Assembly (NCBI GenBank): GCA_030753015.1
Contig: JASMDC010000026.1
Location: 1 to 49,548 of the forward strand
Source of the DNA: Candidatus Undinarchaeales archaeon
GTDB taxonomy: Archaea; SpSt-1190; JASMDC01
DNA: 49,548 bases
Direction of reading: 5' to 3'
A program made the position numbers and the translations under genes. A model generated the notes under the pieces. That model saw nothing but the letters and a program-made list of their open reading frames with translations, ran no database searches and had not been told where the DNA came from. Shown here in pieces: positions 8,409 through 16,400 of this stretch (position 1 is its first letter; each line of letters starts with the position of its first letter).

Positions 8409-8750
8409 CTATACCCGGATGCCCCTCTTGACCTCCATGATCTCCACATGGTCCGGTTCGAAGGCCGCCTTTATCGCCGGGAGCGCACGGTATGGATCGA
8501 GACCACGGCACGTGAATATATCGATGGCAGCATAATCGTGCTCGGGCCAGGTGTGGATCGACATGTGGGATTCCGCTATGATCGCGACCGCGGTCACACC
8601 TTGCGGTGAGTACTTACGTGTCGTTAAGTCCATGAGCGTAGCGCCACAATCGTCCACGGCCTGACGGAGGGTCTGCTCGACATGTTCCATTGTATCCAGG
8701 TGCTTGCATCCCCAGAGCTCGATGAGAACATGTATGGCCAGTGCTTCCAC
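8409..8750 (-). CDS. speD: S-adenosylmethionine decarboxylase proenzyme
   Basis: A 113-aa class 1B (archaeal/Gram-positive type) pyruvoyl AdoMetDC. The chain self-cleaves to make the pyruvoyl group: the cleavage site is Glu60-Ser61 in AESHMSIHTWPE, and the processing/catalytic residues His66 and Cys81 (FTC) match Ser63/His68/Cys83 of the Thermotoga enzyme. It supplies decarboxylated AdoMet for polyamine aminopropyl transfer; some crenarchaeal homologs decarboxylate arginine instead. The GTG at 8750 is chosen because homologs begin at this (M)EALAIHVLIELWGC segment and because a minus-strand TATA box (8773-8780) lies about 26 nt upstream. The longer ORF to 8876 is spurious. Confidence 0.93.
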   Translation of the reverse strand: MEALAIHVLIELWGCKHLDTMEHVEQTLRQAVDDCGATLMDLTTRKYSPQGVTAVAIIAESHMSIHTWPEHDYAAIDIFTCRGLDPYRALPAIKAAFEPDHVEIMEVKRGIRV

Positions 8751-8760
8751 GGGAGCGTGA

Positions 8761-9057
8761 ATGACCGTAAAGGATAAAAACAAGCTCGTGGACTTTAATC
8801 CCGTGCTTACCGGAACCTTCGTGGACGAGCTTGTCATAATCATACTAGTACTGGCCATAGTGTTCGGGCTGTCCACGGGTCAGATCCTTGTCATACTGGA
8901 GATAACGCTCAAGTTCTTTGCTGTCTTTGCCGTGATCTGGCTGACCTATTCGTTCTTCGTCCTCGGGAGCTCCGATGGTGATGAGGACGAAGAGGGCTGG
9001 TGGGGCAAGCGGCGTCAGAACGAGCAGGATCAAGGGGGAGTGGAGCACGTCAACTGA
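8761..9057 (+). CDS. Small membrane protein, two TM segments
   Basis: A 98-aa hypothetical protein with a short charged N terminus, two hydrophobic segments (about residues 21-40 and 46-68), and a highly acidic, then basic, C-terminal tail (GSSDGDEDEEGWWGKRRQ). It is divergent from speD, and the start codons are only about 10 nt apart, so the speD promoter is inside this gene. GGGAG lies 5 nt before ATG 8761. Its 3' end overlaps the next ORF by 83 nt in another frame. The family is unknown. Confidence 0.55.
   Translation: MTVKDKNKLVDFNPVLTGTFVDELVIIILVLAIVFGLSTGQILVILEITLKFFAVFAVIWLTYSFFVLGSSDGDEDEEGWWGKRRQNEQDQGGVEHVN
8773..8780 (-). promoter_or_regulatory. TATA box of speD (minus strand)
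   Basis: Reading GTTTTTATC on the minus strand, this box is centred about 26 nt upstream of the speD GTG at 8750, implying a leaderless mRNA. It lies inside the first codons of the divergent small membrane protein gene at 8761. Confidence 0.55.
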
Positions 9058-9235
9058 GACCTGTGCCGTCTGTAGTGCCCCCGTAAAAGAGCGCCGGGGA
9101 AAGGTGCAGGGTACCCATGTCAAACTCCCAGGTAAGAGGACGTTCTTTATAGTCTGCTCCGGATGTCAATCCCGGTTGCGCTCGCGTGTGGGTGACCGGC
9201 ACATAAAGGACGAGGTACTCAGAGACCTCGAGTAA
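8975..9235 (+). CDS. Small zinc-ribbon-like protein
   Basis: An 86-aa hypothetical basic protein. Two Cys pairs, CAVC (about residues 30-33) and CSGC (about 61-64), about 27 residues apart, suggest a four-Cys zinc site. The first 28 residues overlap the end of the upstream membrane protein gene in another frame and have no conserved look; no in-frame start exists between 8981 and the Cys pairs, so translation must begin at ATG 8975 or 8981 (or by frameshift from the upstream frame). Confidence 0.5.
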   Translation: MVMRTKRAGGASGVRTSRIKGEWSTSTETCAVCSAPVKERRGKVQGTHVKLPGKRTFFIVCSGCQSRLRSRVGDRHIKDEVLRDLE

Positions 9236-9342
9236 GGTCACCGTTCCCTGTGATAGGTCTTATTGGAACCGATAATGGAAAGGATTTGTCATCTATATCC
9301 GTGACTATCAGAAGGATTGGGTCCGGGTCAGCAAGGGGGCCT

Positions 9343-9386
9343 GTCGACCTTCCGACATGCTTAAAACCTTGAGCATGTAGGTCGAC
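9343..9386 (+). promoter_or_regulatory. TATA box inside a two-part inverted repeat
   Basis: GTCGACCT (9343-9350) pairs with AGGTCGAC (9379-9386), and inside it ACATGCT (9355-9361) pairs with AGCATGT (9372-9378). The loop, 9362-9371, holds the likely TATA element CTTAAAACC (about 9360-9368) of the gene starting at 9411. A regulator bound to this symmetric site would cover the promoter. The repeat ends near the expected transcription start, so a DNA operator is likelier than an RNA hairpin. Confidence 0.5.
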
Positions 9387-9410
9387 GATGACGTTCGGGG
9401 AGAGATGACT

Positions 9411-10169
9411 ATGGGTTTGGTAGAAGGCGTGATCCAGGGAGAAACAGTCACGTATGAGATCGCCCGCAAGATCACATCACGGAACTGGTCACGTTTCTTC
9501 CTCTTTCTCTTCATCGGGCTCATCTTTCTGGGCGCGCGCGGTGTCCCCCAGCTCATCGGACTTGTATTTATCCTCCATTCCTTCACAAACCTATGGGGCA
9601 CCCGTCGGGTACCGATGGTAGTATGTACGGACCGCGCCTTCTACCTTCGCAACCGTGTCGAGGACGATAAGATGCGGCGCATGTCCTACAAGCATCTGGC
9701 CGATTCCTTCCTCATCTCGCAACAAAAGAACAACAAGATCGTCCAGGTGGTCAATATCGTGACGGATTCAGGTGACCGCCTGTCCTTCACAAGCAACAAG
9801 ACCGAAACTGCGGCCGACGTAGTCTCATGCCTCAAAGCGAACATAAAGGCTGCCACGGGCCACCGGGTGGTTGAAAAGACGATCATAGAGCGTGAGCGTA
9901 TCATCGAGAAGGCGGCCTCGACCCCCAAGGCAGGAGCGGGTAAGGGATCCAACCGATGCTCCTACTGCGGTGCCACGTTCGTGCGCAAGATGTCCTCATG
10001 CCCACATTGTGGAGCGGACCTCACGAGCGAGGAGGACAGTAAGGCCGGAGAGAAGGGAAAGGACGATGTCGAAGCGAAGTTGACCAAGCTGCGGAAGCTC
10101 CATGATAAGGGTCTTGTGAGCGACGAGAGCTTCAAGAAGAAGGAACAGCAACTTCTGGACAAGCTCTAG
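9411..10169 (+). CDS. PH-like/zinc-ribbon/SHOCT membrane protein
   Basis: A 252-aa protein. Order: a short N terminus, a hydrophobic pair (about residues 28-60), a bacterial PH-like beta domain (about 60-150), a coiled-coil stretch (EKTIIERERIIEKA), a zinc ribbon with CSYC...CPHC (about 182-200), and a C-terminal SHOCT-type helix pair (LTKLRKLHDKGLVSDESFKKKEQQLLDKL region). Such proteins are membrane-associated and of unknown role. ATG 9411 is favoured over 9405 because GGGGAG (9397-9402) is then 8 nt away. The promoter lies inside a large inverted repeat (9343-9386). The preceding 9236-9342 holds nothing else I can identify. Confidence 0.75.
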   Translation: MGLVEGVIQGETVTYEIARKITSRNWSRFFLFLFIGLIFLGARGVPQLIGLVFILHSFTNLWGTRRVPMVVCTDRAFYLRNRVEDDKMRRMSYKHLADSFLISQQKNNKIVQVVNIVTDSGDRLSFTSNKTETAADVVSCLKANIKAATGHRVVEKTIIERERIIEKAASTPKAGAGKGSNRCSYCGATFVRKMSSCPHCGADLTSEEDSKAGEKGKDDVEAKLTKLRKLHDKGLVSDESFKKKEQQLLDKL

Positions 10170-10221
10170 GTCAGATTACGCCGTCGCGGATAATCGGCCC
10201 CCATCACCCTCACACCATTGG

Positions 10222-10229
10222 TTTATATC
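10222..10229 (+). promoter_or_regulatory. TATA box of the surface-protein gene at 10261
   Basis: TTTATATC within GGTTTATATCTC, about 35 nt before GTG 10261 and 47 nt before ATG 10273. It marks the start of the long + strand surface island. Confidence 0.55.
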
Positions 10230-10260
10230 TCTGCACCGTGATACGTTAAAGGGATAATCC

Positions 10261-12213
10261 GTGACCCGGAGCATGGTCGCACCACTTTCGTGGGGGGATC
10301 CACATCCTGTCAAATGGACCCTCTCGCTACACCGGCTCTTGTTCCTAGCTATAATACTCCTGCTCACGTTATCATCAGCCGCTCGTCCAGAGACAGTACG
10401 GACGGACTGGGGATTCGAGCTCGCGGGCAACAAGATTGTCCATGTGGTCCAGGTCGTGAACATCACTTCTCCGGAGCGCTCAGGCTTCTTGGACGTCGCC
10501 GACATAACCGTCCCGTTCCCTATGGAGGAGGCAACGCTCGTCGCCTACGATCTGGAGGGTGTTCTCAATGCGACGGTCGAACCATTCCTCGAGGGATATA
10601 CGACATCCCTTGTGCTTCGTGAACCTCTCTTTCCTGATCACTATCTGGTGATGGCCACTGAGTATGATGTGCCCATCGAGCTCGAGGACGAGAGCGGAGG
10701 ATGGTTGTTCAGCGGCCTTGTCGCGACGGGATCCCTTGGAGAGGTCCGATTCGACATGCCCTCAGGTGTTCCTGACGATTTCGCGACCTTCGATGACCGT
10801 GTCATCGTTGATTATAATGCTTCCTCCCTATTGCTCATCCATCCGATAGGCATAGAGCCCAACATAACCCTTGGGACGGGATTGCGCATCACTTTCGTGG
10901 GAATCGAACGCGAACTGGCATTCCATCTCAAATGGACGCCTCCTGTCGGGAGCGTGGTAGTTCCTGTAGCAACATCGACGCCTTCACCCCCGTCAGCGAC
11001 CTGTTCGATCGAGGACGGAGCAACGTGCGAGACGTCAGATGCCTGCGCATGTGGTGTGGGTGGTACATGCGATATCGGGGATTCCCGAGCGGACTCACGT
11101 GGATGTGTTCTCACCGACGATGGCTGCGATCCTACCAAAGGCCAGAGCTGCATGAACTCGACCATGTGTGCATGCCCTGAAGGATACTCTTGTGAATCGA
11201 ACGATACACGTGCCGATCCTCGGGGCTGTTTCGAGCGCAGGTGTGATGATGCGGTTTGTGACGTCGCACTTCACGAATGCGAGCTCGGATGTTCGGAGTG
11301 TACCTGGCTTGACTGTCATGAGGACACCCGATGCAACCTTGCAGCCAAAGAGAATTGTACTAACACACCAGAGCAGTGCGCCTGTCCGGAAGGATGGACC
11401 TGTGATCCAGGGAACGTGTTTGCAACCGACAAGGGTTGTTTCAGTGGGGAATGTGGCGATGGTTCATGTGACAAGGATGGGGGAGAGTGCGCGGCCGGCT
11501 GCCCTGACTGTTCCGCCGATGACTGTCGGGGTGACGGAGACTGCTCCAAGGGGGTCGGGGAGGACTGCAAGAACTCGGTGGACTGTCGTTGCCCTGAAGG
11601 GATGACCTGTGACTCTGAGAAAAGGGCGTGCATAGCATCAATCAGGGCGCGCGGATGGCTCACGACAGACCTCAATGATATCACGGTGAGCGTTCTCAAA
11701 GGCGATAGTGAGCGTATCTCGTTCGATCTTAAGAACACGGGCGATGAAGCGGTGAGCGCGTCCATCTTGCTTTCGGGAGATGTTCGTGGGATGGTGTCAT
11801 TGGAGAACGCAGCGATAGAGGTTCCTCCCGGTGAGAGCGTGACGGTGGAGATGGTGGTCGAGGCAGGTGAAAATGCTACCACAGGAGTGGTCAAGGGAGC
11901 CGTGAACGTTCGGGCGACCTACGGAGCGAGGTCGCTTGTACTATCGTTCACCATCACTGTCCTCGATGAGAGCGCAACAGGTGATACAGGAGCAGGTATG
12001 ATGAGCGGAGTACCGCTTGTTGCCATCATCGTGGTCAGCGCTTTACTTATACTGGGAGTCGCTGCACGACGTATGCATGCGACGGGTAAGGGACGATCGA
12101 GCACGGCCGCAGCAGTTTCCATGCCTGGAGCGACCTACGAAGCACAACGTCCTGCCTATTACTACCCGAGACAGTCATACTACTCCAACTATCGCATGTA
12201 TCAGGGGCGGTGA
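10261..12213 (+). CDS. Cys-rich type I membrane surface protein
   Basis: A 650-aa exported protein. A signal peptide (hydrophobic about residues 22-41) is followed by an ectodomain (about 43-225) that resembles that of the next gene (VR-DW, then VHVVQVVNIT). Residues 240-460 form a Cys-rich region with ACPEGYSCESNDTRADPRGC-type units and GDGxCDKDGGECAAGCPDC-type units. A CARDB-like beta domain (about 465-570) precedes a single TM (about 582-604) and a cytoplasmic tail whose last 26 residues contain 8 Tyr. The start is GTG 10261 or ATG 10273. The same layout recurs in the large protein at the window's right end. Function unknown; it may be a partner of the adjacent transmembrane regulator. Confidence 0.75.
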   Translation: MTRSMVAPLSWGDPHPVKWTLSLHRLLFLAIILLLTLSSAARPETVRTDWGFELAGNKIVHVVQVVNITSPERSGFLDVADITVPFPMEEATLVAYDLEGVLNATVEPFLEGYTTSLVLREPLFPDHYLVMATEYDVPIELEDESGGWLFSGLVATGSLGEVRFDMPSGVPDDFATFDDRVIVDYNASSLLLIHPIGIEPNITLGTGLRITFVGIERELAFHLKWTPPVGSVVVPVATSTPSPPSATCSIEDGATCETSDACACGVGGTCDIGDSRADSRGCVLTDDGCDPTKGQSCMNSTMCACPEGYSCESNDTRADPRGCFERRCDDAVCDVALHECELGCSECTWLDCHEDTRCNLAAKENCTNTPEQCACPEGWTCDPGNVFATDKGCFSGECGDGSCDKDGGECAAGCPDCSADDCRGDGDCSKGVGEDCKNSVDCRCPEGMTCDSEKRACIASIRARGWLTTDLNDITVSVLKGDSERISFDLKNTGDEAVSASILLSGDVRGMVSLENAAIEVPPGESVTVEMVVEAGENATTGVVKGAVNVRATYGARSLVLSFTITVLDESATGDTGAGMMSGVPLVAIIVVSALLILGVAARRMHATGKGRSSTAAAVSMPGATYEAQRPAYYYPRQSYYSNYRMYQGR

Positions 12214-12260
12214 CGTGGCCGGGGGAAAAGCTGATAATGATGATGCGTAAAGGAGAGCCG

Positions 12261-13307
12261 ATGGCGGTGATTGTGGGCATTGTGGATTATTTTCGTGCCA
12301 TGTGCCTTGTCACCGTATTGGGTCTTCTGTTGGCGACTCCTGTCCTTGCGAGCGAGACCGTCGTCCGCATGGACTGGGAGCTCATTATCCATCCCGACGG
12401 CATGGTGCATGTCATACAGGTCGCGAACGTCACAGTGGCCGCTCCGGACGAAATACTTTCGGACATAATCTTCACCGTCCCGTGGGATGTGGATGATGAG
12501 GGTCTCATTGCATTCGATCATACCGCTGCCTCGGCCGTGCCAGTGGTCATCGAACCCCTTCCATCCGGGAATGTGGCCATACTCTCACTGGACTCACCTT
12601 TGGTTTACGGCGAGCACCGTGTGCTCTGGATCGAGTATGACACTGTTCAACCGACCACGAAACAGGGCGCGTCCTGGACGTTCTCCACTACCATCCCCGT
12701 GGTAGGGGGTTCGACTGTCGTAGTTTCGCTCCCCGAGGGTGCCGCTATGGAGAGCGTGACGAGTGATACTCCACCAACGCGCATATCGGACATCAACGGT
12801 TCATTGAGCGTTCGGTGGGACGAGCTTGAAGGCGACCGTTTCGCGATAGGGCTTGGGTACATGACACGTGTTCGTGATGAACCATTAGTGCCAGTACCTT
12901 CGAATACACCCACAACTCCGCACGCGACGACGCCCCCGACCGGGACCTCACGTCCTGTAGCATCATCCGCTGCGGTCCCGTCGATTACCTCTTGGACACC
13001 GGTACCCTACGAACTGGTCCTTTTTGTGGCAGCGTTGTTCATTCTAATCATAGTACCCCGTGTATGGCGCGCCGGCGGTCCGTTACAACGGGTGTACTCG
13101 ATACTCAATGAACGAGAGCGGCTCATCGTCGACCTTCTATGGGAGGAGACGGGTCCGCTTAGCCAAGTCACCATCGGACGTAGGACAGGGCTCTCCACAT
13201 CCACGGTATCGAACATCGCCAGAGAGCTCGAGATACGGGGCATACTTGAGCGGATAAAAGAAGGGAAGCACGTCAGGGTGACCCTCGCTAGGGAATATCG
13301 TCGGTGA
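12261..13307 (+). CDS. Membrane-anchored winged-HTH regulator with ectodomain
   Basis: A 348-aa one-component transmembrane regulator. A signal peptide/anchor (about residues 10-32) leads to an extracytoplasmic beta-rich domain starting ETVVRMDWEL, related to the ectodomain of the upstream protein. A Pro/Thr/Ser-rich stalk follows, then a TM (YELVLFVAALFILIIV) and a C-terminal winged helix: GPLSQVTIGRRTGLSTSTVS as the HTH and GILERIKEGKHVRVTL as the wing. Layout and wHTH resemble haloarchaeal membrane HTH proteins (DUF7343/DUF7345 type), though this is from memory. AGGAGAG 5 nt before ATG 12261 decides the start; the GTG overlapping the previous stop (12210) is less likely. It probably senses an external signal and controls nearby surface genes. 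Confidence 0.8.
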   Translation: MAVIVGIVDYFRAMCLVTVLGLLLATPVLASETVVRMDWELIIHPDGMVHVIQVANVTVAAPDEILSDIIFTVPWDVDDEGLIAFDHTAASAVPVVIEPLPSGNVAILSLDSPLVYGEHRVLWIEYDTVQPTTKQGASWTFSTTIPVVGGSTVVVSLPEGAAMESVTSDTPPTRISDINGSLSVRWDELEGDRFAIGLGYMTRVRDEPLVPVPSNTPTTPHATTPPTGTSRPVASSAAVPSITSWTPVPYELVLFVAALFILIIVPRVWRAGGPLQRVYSILNERERLIVDLLWEETGPLSQVTIGRRTGLSTSTVSNIARELEIRGILERIKEGKHVRVTLAREYRR

Positions 13308-13407
13308 AACCAGCGAACGGATCGCTCCGCACCGTCCAATCCACTTCTCGTACCGTCCACACCAATCTACTTGAACCGGAACGGTCATACCATATTGGGG
13401 ACTGGTA

Positions 13408-16400
13408 ATGGTTGGTATAATCACCACTAGAGTAAGAGCTGTAATTCTAGCGCTGGTGTTGTGCACTACACTCACGAGCGCAGTGAGCCTCTTGGATGTC
13501 ATTGAGCCGGTTCGGAGCACAGTGGTCGCACGAGATGTATCATTCGGGCTCATGAACGATTCCGATGAGGCAGCACTCCTGGACAATGTAGGCCAGAACT
13601 CGCTCGTGCAGGCGTTCTTCGAGGGTCTTGGCTCCCAGGGTATCCCGGTCGATGACCTGAAGCCCCGGGTATCGCGGACCATATCACGACGGACGTCTAC
13701 CGGAGAACAGCGTACAGTCAACGTATACTATCGACTTCGAATGGATGGGGACGTCCACGTGTTCATCCGGATCACGGTGGCCATCCATCAAGATACGATC
13801 GAGGTCCTGACCCTCTCCTTCAGGAAGCAACGCAGCTCTCTCCTAGAGAAGGCACCTCTCGATCTCCCAAAGGTATCGAAGGTGGACGAGGCACTCATGC
13901 AGAACATCACTACAACTGCCTTAGGCCATCCGAAGCTTGGACCGATCGCTGACAACCTCCTCGATGCGGAGCTGTATAAGGTCTATGCGCCCCCGTTCGT
14001 CAAAGATGGAACCGTCTCTCTCGGATTCATACCCATCGAGGGCCGATGCCGTCTTCCAGTGAAAAAGGATGAGCTCAAAGGATTGTTCTCCAAGAGGATG
14101 AGAATCTGTGATGATTGCTTGTGTCCCACAGATGAGAAACCAGTATGTGGCGAGGACTGGATCACATACGCGAATCCATGCCTCGCAAGATGCGCAGGTG
14201 TTGATGTGAGGTATGGTGGACGGTGCAAGAGCGATTGTGGGATCTACGGGACGATTCTTGTGGACATGGATATTGAGACGATGAAGGTCACACGTGTACG
14301 TATCAAGGATGTCAAGGCCATACCCTTCGGACCGGTACTCAAGTGCAAAGCGCAGGAATGCAGCGACACCCTCGTACGGTACACGAAGACCGCAAAGACA
14401 GTCGTAGGGGACCTTCATGTGGTCAGGGACGGGCTCGACCGGCTCGGGCAGGAGAAGCTGAGCAATATTATCGGGGACGACATCTCAGTGCTATCGAGGA
14501 CGTTTAACATTGACCTTGAATGCACAGAGGATTCGGAGTGCGGATTCTCTGCATGCGGCTGTAAGTGTAGTTCACGCCCCAAGGACACGGACCCGTTACG
14601 TCCATTGATGGAATGTGCACAGTTCTGCCCCGTGCGCTACTCCTGTGCCTGCATACAAGGGAAGTGCGTCAACCAGAACAAGATTTGCGTGTGTCCCAAG
14701 ATCTACAAACCCGTTTGCGGTGTCAATGGGAAGACGTATTCGAACGAGTGCAACGCTGATTGCGCTGGAGTAAAGATTGCACACGATGGGAAGTGTAGCC
14801 AGGACGTGTGCATAGGCAATATCGGGCTTGTGCAGGGTATCGAATCATTAGAGGGAGCTGTTACCAAGCATGTCATTACCTGTAAGAACTCGGATGGGAA
14901 CGCTGAGCAAGCGTACACATCGCTCATCAAGCTCGGTGACGACGATGCATTCCTCAAGACGACGTACTTCGATCCACGATCCGATGTCAAGTCCTCTATT
15001 GGTGGCGCTGCGAAGCTAGTGACGATCGTCACATGTCTCAGCCAGGTCCGCATCGAGCGGCTGAACAGAGCTGTCGCGGCGAACCAGACGAAAGATGGGA
15101 TCCAGTACGCTGACGTTGAATTCATCTCACCACAAGTACTGGGGCTCATCGACGTGCACGTGACTTCGGTCACGTGTTCATCGAACCTCATCGACGCCCA
15201 GTTCATCGAACCTTCCTTCTGCGAGGTGAACGATCAGTGCGTCAGGCAGCGGTCCTGCTGTGAGTGTGGGAAACCGACTTATGTGAACAAGTATCACTTG
15301 CAGGACAGGTTCTGCCTCCTGCAGTGCGACTGCATATCCCCACCCAATGAACGCTATGTTGGAGTCTGCAGGGAGAACCAGTGCGAGACCCTCGTCGTGC
15401 AGGACGAGCGGTTCTGTTCGACCCAATCGGACTGCCATCTACAGACGGACTGCTGTGGTCTGCAGGCGAAGTGCATCAACCGACAACTGTTCATCGGGAG
15501 GCCTGACTGTAGCGGAATACTCTGTCCTGCAATATACATGGAACCGCAGAAATGCGTATGCCGGGATAACACTTGTTCCATCACCGAGCTCAACGCATGC
15601 ATAAATGACGACGAGTGCCGTCATCTAAAATGCCCCGATCCCCTATGTGAGGACGGTGTGTGTGAGTGCGCCGGTCCCGGTACTACTGAGTGTGGGAACA
15701 AGAAATGTGAGAAGGGGGAGGAGCTGGATTGCAAGGACTGCGCAGGTCAGCTCTTTGTAACACTCCTCAACCGTGACAGGGCGACGCTCAACGAGCGGAT
15801 TGACATCGCAGCCTATTACAGCACTATTTTCAACGAGACGCTCGCGCGTGGGACCTGCTCCATGAACGTGGAAGTACTTGTACCTCTTCTTAAGGTACAG
15901 GAGGCGGACACACCACGAGAGGTGTTCTCCACATCGATCGCTGAGCTGGATACGATGGGGATCAAAGCGGCCGCATCTCCCGAGATGGTGGACCGTTCGC
16001 TCTTGCAAGGTATCCCCATGGTCTTCGATAAAGAACGCAAGGCGTTCATCGGCACGTACATCCCGGATCGATACGGCGTCCACTACATTACGGTGACATG
16101 CTTCCTCGATCCTCGAGCACCGATGATTGAAAAGGAAAAGTTGCTCGTAGAGATGAACCAATGCCAGCAGGAAGGTGGCCACTGCATCAATTTCCAGTCC
16201 TCGTGTAAGTTTGGGTACGGCGATGCCGATTTCCAGGGGTGTGCTTCGAAGTCGGAGAAATGCTGTGTCCCACGCATTGTGAAGACCTGTAACGAGGAGT
16301 GTACCGAGGAGGGATATACAGGCGGTAAATGTCGGACATGGCCGGTCATCCCCGATGTGGAGGCCTGTCTTGATGGTGAGACCCTGATCAAGTCAGAAGA

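Noticed and set aside
8751..8876. N-terminal extension of speD to 8876
   Set aside because: Ser/Thr-rich, not present in family members; TATA box spacing and homology place the start at GTG 8750.
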